Shown piece after piece: positions 45,537 to 57,623 of a stretch of 64,000 bases of DNA. Under the pieces are notes generated by a model that ran no database searches, was not told the DNA's origin, and was given only the letters and a program-made list of their open reading frames with translations. The stretch comes from Fennellomyces sp. T-0311 (Eukaryota > Mucoromycota > Mucoromycetes > Mucorales > Lichtheimiaceae). The DNA lies in contig JALLLT010000007.1 of the NCBI GenBank assembly GCA_025266875.1, positions 248,001 to 312,000 of the forward strand, written 5' to 3'. Made by a program: the position numbers and the translations under genes. How positions within the stretch are numbered: position 1 is the first letter of the stretch; each line of letters opens with the position of its first letter.

Positions 45537-46040
45537 TGAAGGGCTTTGTCGCGTGTTTGCTGCTCGTTGTCTGTCATCATGTACATATTGTCGGTCCGTA
45601 CCGGATCTTTATGCATGTCTCTCAGTCAAGCGTCCTCTGCGTAGCTGACCAAGGAGAGTTTAGCTGCATTGGTAAGTGTATATTGTTAATATTACGTTAC
45701 TGGTTTGCTTGTTTCATCACGTCGTCATCCGCTCGCTAAGGCTCATGTGCGGGGTTGGGAGCAGTGGACGGGTGGAAGAAAAAGTATTAGGGCACTAACC
45801 TGGATGATATGGGATCCCGTGGACATGATTTAAAAGTGGATCAACGAAGAACTGCTCCCCCACTGAGATCACTGTGGTATCGCTTAACGAGAAAAGGCTT
45901 TCGAATGACGAGACCAGAAATAAGCTTATGTCTTATTGAAGAAAGTTGCTTTCTATTTATACTGGTGATGAATCGGGACGGAGAAGATGAATACTTTTGT
46001 CTAATAGCCCAAAGATCCGTGTTATCGCTGAGCCTCTAAT
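45537..46040 (+). pseudogene. Broken mirror copy of the small secreted-protein gene
   Basis: The first exon keeps a signal peptide (MKGFVACLLLVVCHHVH) and the GTAAGT donor. One base more before the donor and one base less in exon 2 (near 45835), compared with 20859-20405, destroy the frame. Confidence 0.45.
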
Positions 46041-47599
46041 AACCTTACCATCTAATGTTAATGAGGCCGAAGGCCATACAAAGCCTTAGTTTATGGAGTG
46101 GCCTGCATAATCGTAAAGCCGGAACAAGGTTCCACAAGCGAGCGAATAAAGCAATTGATTACTGTACGGTTGTTGATGTCGCAATGACAACGGATATAAA
46201 CAAGGACTACGGAAAAGCATGTAGCCATGGTTGATGGTGTATGTCGGAAATATGGTATAGGTATTGATAATCGCACCAAGTTATCCGAAGCCATTGAGCT
46301 TGCCAGTCTAACAGCATACTAACCAGTTAGTTCACCGTTGCATACGTGTTGCACTGTAAATAATATTGGTGATTAAAAGTGGTTACAGCGGTCATACATA
46401 AGCTTTATAACCACTTGTACTACAATTTTTAGCAACTCAAGCGGTTGAAAAGCTTATGTTTTAGCCACTTCAAAAAATCATTTACCAAAATTCACCAAAA
46501 ATTATTTGCAGCGTTGCTATGCGGGCATTTACTTTCAGTCACCAAGATGATATGCCCAGGATTGCTGGAACCTTGCTTGTCTTCCACACCACATCGGTAT
46601 CTGCGTCCAGGATTCAAAGAGTAGCATACCTGTCCATCCAACGTTGCATCGTAAACTGTGACGGGCGTCCTTGTCCCTTGAGCCTGTCACCTTTCTCCCC
46701 CATCCACCTTAACTGGGACACTATTGCAGACGGCGATGAATAACACCTTTCAACTGGAAATAAAACCCAGGGATTCAGTTGTGGGCGAGGACCCCAGTGG
46801 CATGCTGGACCAGTCCACGCGTAGCCGACATGGACTCTAGGTAAAGCCTAGTATGCTCACCACCTGTGAGAGCAGCAATCAGGGTCACCAGAGGATGTGC
46901 TGCCTTTTGAGGCAAGATGCATCTTGGGAGGAGGAAAGACCGAGTGACTCCAAAAGTAAGTTAGTTTTCAAAGTGTGGTGAGTCACAGACAAGTTATACT
47001 TACTGGTACCGTGTTCTACGGTAATGGTCTGCGGAAAAAATTGAGCAATTAGATATCATTGCTTGTGAAAATAAATTAGCTATCGGATGCTAGGCAATTC
47101 TAAGAAAAGCTACTTACCACTGTAGCGTCTTCTGGCGAGTGCGAAAGGCTAGGCCCTTGCGTGAATAATATGTACATGGCAAAAATGTGTGATGATATTT
47201 ACAAGGGGAAAGGACAATGTGTATCCGGTCTAACAAGTATATGTGTGAGAGAGACGGGGCTGCAAATTGGTATGGGGTACTATACCAACGGGATGGAAGA
47301 AGAGGTTTAATTTTGTGCACTAAGGCATTTCTATAGGCTTAAGCTATTCTACATAAACCGACATTAGCATACGATGCGGAAAATGCGAAGGAGCTACCTA
47401 CTAAGCAAAGATTTACCGCATGGCATTGAGTGCCAGCACGAGATAACGCGAATCACTAGCTTCGACTTGAACTTTTTAATAGTCAAGCTCCTAATCCCAA
47501 TAATTCCAGTCATAAACGAAGGACTTAGGGTATTTGCGTTGGAAATTAGGAGTCAATGGAAGGAATCAGCATTGAGAGTTGAATGAAGCGCGGTTAGTA

Positions 47600-48924
47600 T
47601 AAAGCACAATGATGAGCACGGCGAGAGCGATGAGTGCATAACAAACATGGTAACAGCAATAACGAGACAAACTGTTGCGCCGCCTGGGCAGCCACTTTTG
47701 ATCCGATACCCTGCCTTCTTTTTCCTTTACTCTTCTGCCTAACGAGTGCGTTTTCATGCTACGCTTACTTGACGCATAACAGCTATAAACATTTCCAATG
47801 TGGTATTAAGGGCATGCATCAGCATGAAATTTTTGCAGTGATCTTATACTGCGGCCTCAATTCTTACGGCCGTTTGCTCTTTGTGGCTGATACATAATAC
47901 GTAACAACATGTCTTGACTGGGAAGTATATATGAAGTGCTCACATTGACGATTGCTGTCTGATCTTCTGCATCAACGCACGACCGTGCTGTATACTATTA
48001 CACGTTTCACCTTCTCATACAGCATGTTTATTTTATCATGCGAGTATCTTTTTGTGTCCTTTCGTGCTTGACCTAATGAAAGCAAACTACATGACTTGGT
48101 CTACACTTTCTGCTACCCTTCTTCGGACCCAAGCAGCGCACTTGCTTTCTTTGGCGACTTCCTCCTGTTTTTACATTTTACGGTCTTCTTGAGTGTCTGC
48201 TAGTGTTTATGTCATAGTGACACCGGCATTTGATTAGCTGTGCTGACTTTAGCTTGAGTGTATCCAAGGGCCGTTACAGTAAACAGCACTTCCAAATCGT
48301 ATTGCAGAGTCTATCATTTGGCCAGCTCTCATGAGATGACTTTGTACATGTCTAAAAAAAAAGTCGAGAAGCGGAGTGCTTCATAAGTAAAGATTGGTGC
48401 ATGTGTTATCCAACAGCTAGTATCAAAGAAACACTAGCATCAGACTCTGACAAGAACATAGTTTTCTTTTACTGCACTACCAGGTCGACATTCCCAATGC
48501 TTTTCGCCACTTAAAATGGTCGTTGTTCATCGTAACATCCATTCACCGATAACACGTCGCAATCTCAATACACCTTATGATTGGCGTTCGACCGCGGAAA
48601 TCAAGATTGTTTCGTACGCAGGCTCCGAACACGTTGACCACTGGTCCCACTTCTGTCGTTCTACTCCATCCCATGCCCTGAGCGGCACACGGCATCATCT
48701 GCTTGGTAGCCCTGATAAAATTTGGGTTTGGCTGCGACGTTACACGACAGTGGCGTAAAGCAAGAGTTACACGACAGCGACATAAAGCAAGAGAATCAAG
48801 TCCACTTTTCCCTCTTTTTCCTTCTCTTTCGTCCTTTTCACCGGTGCTTGCAAGAGTCAACTTTACACTGTCCCGTATAGATTTGTGTTTTATCCTCTTG
48901 AACCACAGAAAGTCTGTCACAAGC
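47600..48924. repeat. HET D upstream flank with inverted HET fragment
   Basis: Homologous to the flanks of HET A and HET B. The decayed inverted HET coding fragment is at about 48050-48145 on the minus strand. The leader just before the ATG at 48925 is conserved among all copies and contains a run of CTTTTTCC/CTTTCG repeats. Confidence 0.6.
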
Positions 48925-50508
48925 ATGTATATCGAGTACGTCACACCGCAACGAGTAGCCGATCCAAACATTACCGAGTACAACTCGAAGGGAGGCGAAT
49001 TCAGACCCACATGGCTCATCCGCACTTTCGACTGGGAAAAGGTTCCTGGCACCGATGCTGTTGATGGCTATCACACTCTTTCATATTGCTGGGAGCAATC
49101 AGGCGAAAAATACCAACAGGCAGATGGAGAATACAGCTTGGTTGACGAAGGGCGTCATATAATAAGAAAAATAAAGAATGGAACGGTGAGCGGTTTTTAT
49201 GTGACATACGACGAACTCCTCCAGCAGATATGCAAGGACTTTGACATCGAGTACTTGTGGTACGACAAGATCTGCATCGACCAAACCAATAAAGAAGAAA
49301 AGCGTCGCGAAATCAAGCAAATGCATCTCATTTACAGCAACGCACGTTACACAGTCGCCTTGATCCCCGAAATCTACATTGAGGATCCTGGAGACTTTGA
49401 CTGTATGAACTGGGTTACACGCAGTACTGAAGCTAAATCCAATGCACTTGATCAAACGCTGGAGTCACTGTGGTTCCAACGGAGCTGGACGCTGGAGGAA
49501 ATCATGATGTCAACGCGGATTTTGGTCGTCGGCGAAAACACCCATTTTTGGTCTCTTGCTAATATCAAACAAGGTGATAAGCAAAAGGAAAACGACCTTC
49601 TGGCCACTGTGATGCTCGGATTCAAGGAGAAAACAGTGAAAAGCGCAAACCAAGTCCTCGTATGGGCACATTTCCGTACAAGCACGAAAGAACACGACAA
49701 GATATATGCGCTGGCCAACATTTTTGAAGACATTATTTCTATCGACGTTGATTACGGCAGCGACGTGTCCGCTGCAATGAATGCATTTTACCGACGCTTG
49801 GCCCAAAGGGACTTATCGCTCATGTGCTTTGGATCGGTGGTGTACCCTTTGGATGGAAGTCCTATAAACACGACGACCATGGGATCCTATGACCTTCCTT
49901 CTTGGACAGGCGTTGCTGGATTGCACACAGCCTGGCCAGTTGCTGATACTACATTGGACCAGAATTGGAATTATACAATAGACGAGAATATGGTGTTACA
50001 TATGCGCTGCCGATACTACACTATACAACCTCGCAAATACAATTTCGATGTCTTCAAAGACGACGAACGAGCGAAGAAAGCAACCAATTATTTTTACAAA
50101 GTGATCGACGCAATGGATGACTTTGGCGACGAAAGCGAGGCGTTGGATTGGAGTCAATGGACCATGACCAAATCATCAGGCTATTATTCCACGCATTATT
50201 ACAAACCAGACCGCCAAACTCAGTTCCTCTCACCGTTGCTGCCACTCTCCCTCACCGAAGAATGCGACGAGTGTGTCATTTTGGGTGTCATATTTGACAG
50301 TGTGGTTCCAAGAGTACATGACGATGTCTTTATTGGCTACAGCCACACCTATTTCTCCCCAGTTTCAAGAAGGTTGAACGATGGCTCTTACAAAATAATC
50401 GGTAACATTCTTCTGAAACATTTCCAGCATGATGAGCCGCGTATCAGCCCACAAGAAGCTTTGGATAAAATGTTCTGCGAGACTACTGAACACTTTTATA
50501 TCAAATAA
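48925..50508 (+). CDS. HET-domain protein D
   Basis: A single-exon HET-domain protein of 527 residues from the shared ATG at 48925. The frame is open upstream to 48703, but that part aligns with non-coding leader of the other copies. HET motifs: YHTLSYCW, LWYDKICIDQ, IYSNARYTVAL and LWFQRSWTL. The variable stretch KYQQADGEYSLVDEGRHII groups it with HET B. The middle (VAGLHTAWPVADTTLDQN) groups it with HET C, and the tail (VPRVHD, ALDKMF) with HET A. Its 3' flank differs from the other three copies and instead matches 2530-2790. Confidence 0.88.
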   Translation: MYIEYVTPQRVADPNITEYNSKGGEFRPTWLIRTFDWEKVPGTDAVDGYHTLSYCWEQSGEKYQQADGEYSLVDEGRHIIRKIKNGTVSGFYVTYDELLQQICKDFDIEYLWYDKICIDQTNKEEKRREIKQMHLIYSNARYTVALIPEIYIEDPGDFDCMNWVTRSTEAKSNALDQTLESLWFQRSWTLEEIMMSTRILVVGENTHFWSLANIKQGDKQKENDLLATVMLGFKEKTVKSANQVLVWAHFRTSTKEHDKIYALANIFEDIISIDVDYGSDVSAAMNAFYRRLAQRDLSLMCFGSVVYPLDGSPINTTTMGSYDLPSWTGVAGLHTAWPVADTTLDQNWNYTIDENMVLHMRCRYYTIQPRKYNFDVFKDDERAKKATNYFYKVIDAMDDFGDESEALDWSQWTMTKSSGYYSTHYYKPDRQTQFLSPLLPLSLTEECDECVILGVIFDSVVPRVHDDVFIGYSHTYFSPVSRRLNDGSYKIIGNILLKHFQHDEPRISPQEALDKMFCETTEHFYIK

Positions 50509-51905
50509 ACCACATGTGTTATTGCAATATCTCTCGAGTTTGATCTTTGAATGTGGCACCGAGTAAGAATCAGAGATATGCAATAGAAGCACAACACGCT
50601 CCCCGTGCTTGTTCAGTATGTAAAGGTAGTGTGTGTCACTTTACGCAATGTGAGATTTACTAATATATGTTTTACGTAACAAGCAGTGAAATATAAAGAA
50701 CCGTACATTGTGTTGAAACGCTCCTAGGGATTGGAATAGGCTTTGTGCTTGAATTTGTACATAGCTTGCCGAAATCAGGATCTTTAGATGTGATCCGAAT
50801 TGCTTCTTCGTTGGTTTGTTGAATGCGCTTCCTCCTTGACCAGCCCTCCCGATCCTGGGACCTGCCACTCACTCCCTATATAGTCTGTGCTGGTACTGTA
50901 CCAATAAAGCTTACTTCCTTATACTGCCTCAGCTTCGGCCACGTAAGAGGATACCAATGTTGCCAAGTAAACTTGCATAAGTGAATTGCTAGCTCTTGTT
51001 GGATGGTTTACCTGTCGCCATGTGAAGACAGAATCGATCTAATTTCTTGGAAAAGCTCGCTCTCTCATACGCTCCCTTGAGAAGATGAACCGCTGTCGTA
51101 TTCTTGACATACACCATCATCCATATTAATATGCTTTCCGTTAGTCCCTGTTTACATCCGCTATGATCGCAACACCGGCAACCGTACAGCTATCGATTGC
51201 CTTTTGCTTGTGCGTGCAACCTTGATCCGGCTCTACCGATGATGCAGGACAATGCCATTAACTAAGGCTCTGTATGACCTTCGGCCTCATTAACATTAGA
51301 CAGCAAGGTCATTAGAGACTCGGTTATAACATGGATCTTTGGGCTATCATACAAAAGTATTCGTCACCTCCGTCCCAACTCATCATCAGTAGAAATAGCA
51401 AGTAGTTTTCCTCGATAAAACATAATCTTATTTTTGGTCTCGCCATTCGAAAGCCTTTTCTCGTTAAGCGATACTACAACCGCTGGTCTTTTCCAAGTGT
51501 ACAAATAAAGAGATTGTCATATCCTCCGAGTGTATGGATCAAAAGATAGTTGTATAGTAAAGAGATTCAACCGGTTTATCGTTCCTAAATGTACAGATGA
51601 AGAGATCATTTAAAAACCCATAAGGACGTTTTATTGGCATGTTCCTTGAGGAGTTGAACATAGAGACTGTTGTTACTCTCCGGCGTTGCTGTAAAAAGCA
51701 TACTCGGTGACTTTGTAAATGGATAAAGGATCAATGGTGTTCTTCCATGCCATCAGTATAAGGATTTTGACAGGTCTGGATGTCTCACAACAGACGGATA
51801 AAGAAACTTTCCATCAGAGCCGGTAATATACGCTATAATCCAAGTATGAACTAGCTGCTATCAATCGTATTATCTTCAGCATTTACACGACACGCACATG
51901 ATAGA
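50509..51905. other. Repeat-derived region beyond HET D
   Basis: 50570-50800 has an inverted relative at 2530-2790. 51110-51480 is a copy of the dispersed block at 20150. The rest contains short repeated phrases such as AAAGAGATTC/GAAGAGATCA near 51500-51610. No gene is supported. Confidence 0.5.
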
Positions 51906-52119
51906 ATGCCACCATCGGTTAACCAGCCACAAGTGCACTACTCGCATCATTGCCTCTCCAGACTTTCCGCCGGCAACGAGGAACCCACTAGCTATTGCCC
52001 AGTACTCTTGGAAAAGCAGGTAAAGACATGCTTTCTGTTATCTCGACAGAGACATTTCGGCCCCCATTTCCTGACTGTTCTCTCAGCTCTTTTTTATGTT
52101 TCTTGCGCCATTAAAATGG

Positions 52120-52700
52120 CAATGATTTTTACAATAAATAAAGATCTTCTGGTACATGGGCGGGGCAGAGACCCATGACCGAATTTGCGACGCCAACCTG
52201 TAAATTCATTCAGTTAGTTCATCCGTTGTACGCCCAGATCTCTGTCAAAACGTACCTGGATTAACCATAGCAGATGGCACTTTTGCATTGTCGAGATCTG
52301 ATATTATTTGGATTTGCTCCAGCCAAAGGGTCGACAGACTTGCCTGTACGGTTTCTTCTGTCACAATAACAGGGGAGCCTGTCTCTACTAGTCGCCGAAG
52401 AGCGCAGAGTAACGACCAGCCGGTCATCCTTGTTGTAGGTGAAATTTCTGCAGAAGTAGCCATAGAAACAGCACAATATGGTGATGAAGCGGCGCACATT
52501 TGGCTGGGACTGCACACCTCCTCGACCCGGAGCCGTGATCTTGCCACGGGTGTGACAAGAGCTATTAGGACGAGCAAAAAGAAAGATGCCTACTTCCGCC
52601 ACGGGGAACACACACTGAATATCACAGCAGCGCGACACCAGAGACGGTAAAAAGAATGATAAGGAAAACACCGGCTCAAAGGCCATTGTGCTTGTTATTT
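52120..52700 (-). CDS. Weak candidate membrane or secreted protein
   Basis: A minus-strand frame contains a signal-like stretch (FFLLVLIALVTPVARS, near 52590), then a Cys-containing part (VCSPSQMCAASSPYC) and SLSTLWLEQIQIISDLDNAK. A possible intron at about 52257-52194 leads to an exon ending in LFIVKIIAILMAQET. No ATG adjoins the signal-like stretch, so a 5' exon would be needed. Both strands are open here, so it may be chance. Confidence 0.22.
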
Positions 52701-52837
52701 TCGCGACCCAGCACACAGTCAGCCTCACCAGACATAACGGAAACATGGAGAAAATATCTTATTTTTCTACAAGATACAGATGTTAATCTTTTTATAACCG
52801 TAGACATGCCAAGCGCTCATTCTTACTTCCTGTACTT

Positions 52838-53495
52838 TTAGTACAGCTCTTCAACAAGCGAGAGGAACGCTCCCAAGTTGTTGTCGTTGGACAGCATCCG
52901 GATTGAAGCGAGGGGAGATGCACGCTTGCAATCAGCAAAATCTAGCATATGCTTTCGCCCAACTTCTTCATCAAACCACGCTGGAGGGTGGTGATGGGGC
53001 GGTCGAGATCCCACTAGACTTCAGCGAGCCAAGGAACAAACTGCCAGTGCTTTGCTTGGACGGCCGTAGACGGGATCGGGAAGACAATGAAGACGGCATC
53101 CAGGTCTCCATCGATGCCGTCGTAGTTGGTTTGGGGGACGCTTTGGTGGTGATGACGACGGGTATGATACCAGGGTTGTGGGAATCAGGATGCACGGTTG
53201 AAGCCATCCGGATTGATGAAAAAGTACCCAGAATCACGACAACAAGGACAACAATTGGTGGGATGCCGTTGAACAGCAGGCAGGTGGCATAAATGTCGAA
53301 GAGTATAGAGGTGTAAGCAGAGTAAGTTGCAGGGTTGAGCATGATTATAAATGCAAAGTATAGAGACGCGTCTTCATTTAGCACCCCTTCCGTCCACGTA
53401 AGATTGAGCTGACAAATAGTGTTGATATTATGGTAAAGTATGGGAGCATTAATGGCACTATCATTAGAAAGCACAGTCAGCTAGAGCAATTAAAT
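52838..53495 (-). CDS. Possible type I membrane protein, 5' end unresolved
   Basis: An exon starting after CTCTAG near 53482 reads through an ectodomain-like part (LSNDSAINAPILYHNINTIC with an NLT glycosylation site) and a membrane segment (PPIVVLVVVILGTFSSI), then a Ser/Pro-rich tail. A short 34 bp intron near 53008-52975 would link the tail to a convincing C-terminus (WFDEEVGRKHMLDFADCKRA and on), ending at 52838. Upstream exons near 53530-53830 could not be fixed. The family is not recognised. Confidence 0.4.
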
Positions 53496-53795
53496 CTTAA
53501 TAGTAGTATAATTAAGACGAATCGTATTATTCGGGTGATCCGCCTTTGCTATTTTCCAGTGTGTCCTGAAATAGAATTGGGTACGTATTCAGATCAATGA
53601 AATTGGTCCGAATGATAGCTGCGTACAGAGCTTTCGAAGCACCAGCTGCCAACCCGCCAACAAAACATATTCTCGCTACTTTGAGATGGGAACCAGTGAC
53701 ACTTTTTACGTATCCAATCGAAAGCTGATTTATCATAGGAATCTTGCCTACTATATGAGCGATACTATTTTTATTCTTGCGTTGTCGCACGAGTC

Positions 53796-54710
53796 AACCG
53801 TATTTTATCACTAGACATCATTTTCCGATTGCACTTTAAGTGCCAATGTACCACGTACTCCGATACGATGGCGCTTTTTTTGTGAATAATGCGCAAATAC
53901 GACGAAGGTGAGCGGAGCCACTGTAACAGAAGAGAACGTAAAACTACAAGTAGACATGGAGGGCACCCTGAACTGGGAAGAATATTATGTTATTCGTAAC
54001 ATACGGTGATGCATGACTTCAAACGATTACCCTTTGATTACATTGGAAAAGAAGTCAACCCGGTTTATTTCAATTAAGGGAGCTACTACATATCGCACAA
54101 TGATAATGCGTCGGATGACGATGATGAACACCTGAAACGGGGTTACCCCTTTTTATATCACGGTGATTAATGGGTAAAAGAGAGATGCAAATCAAAACTT
54201 TATAGTACGTATAGTTTAATGACGTGAAAATGATGGGCTTTGCATGAATTTGGAATATTTACTGCTAAACCCGTGCATGCAATCAGAACAATCAGGAAAT
54301 GTTCTGCGCTGTGATCTATTATGCGTAGTACCTGACATGTACATTCTAATCACACGAAACTTCATGTATATGCCTGCGGACTAGCCAATTTAAAGATGAT
54401 TCCTGAATATATTGAAACACCACCTACGCGCAACCACTTTACGCACAAAAACATAAAGCTTTTGCAATACGTATGATGAGTGATGTCGATGAGAACAATG
54501 TAGTGTTGTAAAGAAAGGAGATGATGCCATTTTTTTCTTTGGTGATATGCACCACATTCCAAACAATGCTGCCTTCTATCAGTTTCACATGGCCATCCTG
54601 TCTGCAACTTCCCATGCATACTGCGGTTGCGTAAAAAGAGATCTTATTTACATACCTGTGCATCCCCTTTTTTTCCCTCTTCTTTCTCCTCCACCTTTTT
54701 TCACTTTAGC
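53796..54710. other. Intergenic region
   Basis: About 900 bp without a supportable gene. Minus-strand open frames at 54362-54663 have no domain. A strong pyrimidine tract (54664-54705) precedes ATG 54711 and probably marks that gene's promoter or leader. Confidence 0.5.
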
Positions 54711-55528
54711 ATGACTAGTATCATTTCAAAAGTACCACAACTGCTGTTTGGAACGACAGCATCTAATGCCGATAAACAAAACGAGCTATTTGACGAGCCA
54801 AGCAGTTCTCCGCCTCCGTATGAGAAAATCATCGTGGCGAAAAAGCCGGTGGTGCAGGCAGACGAAGAAGAAATGTTGATCAATACCAGCTTGATTGGGC
54901 AGTCAGTGACTCTTATCCACATCGCTACGGAGATGCAATCCTCACATCGAATGACAATGGCGCTCGACTTGTACATGGTTGCTCTTGACAAGATGATGTC
55001 GGCCTTACCTTGTAGGTCGAAAAGCAAGTAGAATCACAACAATGAATTGACATAAATGGCAGTGGATACTGATCCGCGCGCGAAACGATTGTTACGAGAC
55101 AAGCTGACGGAGATAAAGGAGCGGTACGACCTCGATCATGAACAAGAAGCAAGCGGCATATCGGACAGCATCATCCATGCAGCCATAGCGTGTGCTGTCG
55201 CATTGAAAAAGAGCCCGATCCCAGGTGATTATGAAAACAACTCTTTAAAAGACACCGGGCTGACAAATCCAATCCAGATATCGTCACATCCGCATTGAAT
55301 TATGCGTTTTCGAGTATCCACGCCATCGACAGGACGTTCAACGTGCGAGAACGGACCTGGGAACTGATCGCCTGCGGGATGGCGAAACTGACGCAGATGG
55401 ATCAACATTACCATCTCCACCAATTGGTGACAGGAGCAGTGTACACTAGCGCTACCGCCATTGTTAAAGCAGGGATTGCGTACACTGAAACACCAGGCTA
55501 TAGCGAAGCCAAAAGGAAAAAACTATAA
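54711..55528 (+). CDS. Helical, MIT-like domain protein of unknown function
   Basis: Three exons: 54711-55011, 55063-55224 and 55278-55528, 237 residues. The middle (LIHIATEMQSSHRMTMALDL, then YMVALDKMMSALP and RAKRLLRDKLTEIKERYDLD) has the helical spacing of an MIT (microtubule interacting and trafficking) domain, suggesting an ESCRT or membrane-trafficking link. The last part (ACGMAKLTQMDQHYHLHQLV and on) is helical and ends in a basic KRKKL. A PPPY motif near residue 35 could bind WW domains. No exact homologue is recognised. It ends 29 bp from the convergent G6PD gene. Confidence 0.65.
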
Positions 55529-55557
55529 ACCATTTGTTTTATGTATACTCTTTTTTT

Positions 55558-57377
55558 TTAAAGTTTGTTTGGTGCTGAGGATACGCTTTGAATGGGCCAA
55601 TCGTAACAATGATCGCTGCGATCGTAGCCATATTTGCGCACAAAGTCGTCAAGCTCAGCAGGACCCCGGGTGCCATATGGATAGTTCTTGATGGGTACCT
55701 TGGTCTCTTTGCTGTCAATGGTATGTAACAACGGTGTGAAAATCTTCCATGCGGCCTCCAGTTCATCGTCGCGCACAAAGTTGGAGTGATCGGCCCGCAG
55801 CACGTCGAGGATCAGCGATTCGTAGGCATCGGGAATAGCCAAATTGGAGTATCGGTTATCGTACGTCAAATCAAGGTCACTTTGGATGGTTTGGTATGAC
55901 AGGCCCGGTTGTTTGTTGTTGAACTTGACATATACGGCCTCACGGGGCTGTACCCGCAGCACCAGTTCGTTGCGAGGTGACCCCTTGTAAAGGCTTCCGG
56001 CAACATTGCGGAATTGGATGCGGACTTCAACTTTAGCGTCATTCAGGGCTTTCCCGGCCTTCAAAATGAACGGCACACCTTCCCAACGCTCGTTCTGAAT
56101 CCAGCAGACAAGCGCTGCGAATGTAGGTGTTTGGCTCTCCTTGTTCTTCAAAGTCTCGTCTTCCAAATAGCCTGGCTTGCCATTTGCAGCCACATATTGT
56201 CCGAGAAGTGCGTCCTCAAGTACGATGGGCGGGATACACTTTAATACTTTAACCTTTTCGTCGCGAATCGCCTCCGACTCTGTTGATATAGGCCGCTCCA
56301 TTGCAATCAGGGACAGAACTTGCAGAAGATCTGGTGTCGCTCGGAGTTAGAACACTATTTTCTTTTTACCCGACTGGCCAGCTGGGTAATCAGCGACAAA
56401 AAACTTACGGTTTTGCATTACGTCCCTGCATTATCGATAAGTAAACAAGAGTATGTTTTAAACCAATGCCACATCCTCTTACCTGATGATCCCAAACTCA
56501 TCAAAATACCCTCCGCGACCTTCGGTGCCGATAGTTTCCTTGAAGGTGATCTGCACATTGTCGATATATTTGCGGTCCCAGATTTGGTTAAAGAAGATAT
56601 TGGCGAACCGAACCATCATGACGTTCTTGACCATTTCTTTACCGAGATAATGATCGATGCGATAGATCTTGATCTCTTGTTATCATCAAGATGCTTTATA
56701 TAGATAAGATATACAACACATACCTCATCTTCCTTGAACAATGAGCCCAACTCTTTGGCTAATTGGTTCGAACTGCCTGTATCGTGACCAAAAGGTTTTT
56801 CCACAACCAATCGGGTCAATCCGTCCTGCGCGTACACGTTCTTCTTGAGGCCTTTTGCAACCGGCACAAATACCGAGGGTGGCAATGCCATGTAGAACAC
56901 TCGATGCTTCTTTCCAGACTCCACTCCTCGATGGGCTTCGCTTTCACGTACAGCAGCGTCGAGTTGTTGCCATGATTTATCATCGTCGTACAGACCCGAC
57001 TGATAACTGGTAATTTGTTTGAATGTTTCGAGATGCTTCTTGGTTTCATCATCAGGGAGCTTGATATATTGTGTCACTCGTGCAATGTAGTCCTCATGTG
57101 TCATCTTGGTTCGGGCATATCCGATGATATGCGTTTTTTCTGGAAGGAATCCGTTGCGGTAGAGACCAAACAAGGCGGGATAGGTCTTTTTCTTGGCTAA
57201 GTCGCCGGAAGCACCGAGAACTATGCGAAAATCATGTTAGTATGTAGCAACGGAATCGCCATGGCAATGGCATGGCGACATGATGGCCTTGGAGAAACCA
57301 ACTTTACCGACGATAGTGACTGAGCCCTGCAGCTCGGAAGCAACCTGGTTACGGATTATTTCGGCGGGTGAAGACAT
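55558..57377 (-). CDS. ZWF1: Glucose-6-phosphate 1-dehydrogenase
   Basis: Cytosolic enzyme oxidising glucose 6-phosphate to 6-phosphogluconolactone with NADP, the first step of the oxidative pentose phosphate pathway. Five exons: 57377-57308, 57220-56724, 56667-56483, 56425-56409 and 56330-55558, 513 residues, the usual length. Visible motifs are the NADP-binding [10 protein letters not shown] (26-35), VVEKPFGHD, the active-site RIDHYLGKE (192-200) and the C-terminal NADP/dimer region with [12 protein letters not shown]. Exon 4 is a 17-nt micro-exon encoding most of DVMQN; leaving it out breaks the motif DVMQNHLLQ. The gene is intact. The Mtg1 gene starts 246 bp away, divergently. Confidence 0.95.
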
Positions 57378-57623
57378 GTGAGAGAGAGATAAAGAAAAGG
57401 AAAACAGTGTGTTCTAAGTTGGGAAAGACGTCCCATTATATACGCTTCCGAAAAGCATGTGTATATCCGGGTAACTTGAATATCGTCATACCCCACCAGG
57501 ATATTCCGTCTTAGTTCCGTATAATCCTCTTCTTGGGTCGGACCTGCGCGAGCGGGCTTTTGCAATATTGCCCATGTTGGGGAAGCGGGATAATTATACT
57601 TTTTTTCAAGCACAACAAAAAGA

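Larger units (their letters stand above)
40000..50508. repeat. Right arm of the large inverted duplication
   Basis: Mirror image of 15866-27990, from the HET C leader through HET D. It is about 1.5 kb shorter, mainly because it lacks the counterpart of 21346-23065 and carries a short MITE. Reading frames of the two small gene candidates shared with the left arm are broken here. Confidence 0.85.

Noticed and set aside
48703..48924. 74-residue N-terminal extension of HET D (and 39 residues for HET B, 27583-27699)
   Set aside because: All four paralogues share the downstream ATG beginning MYI; the upstream part aligns with non-coding leader in A and C.
15866..50508. LTR retrotransposon or DNA transposon as the basis of the inverted arms
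   Set aside because: No reverse transcriptase, integrase, transposase, LTRs or terminal repeats bound the arms; the content is host-type genes and fragments.
52903..53292. 129-codon plus-strand open frame
   Set aside because: It is the antisense of the better membrane-protein frame on minus and has no domain of its own.
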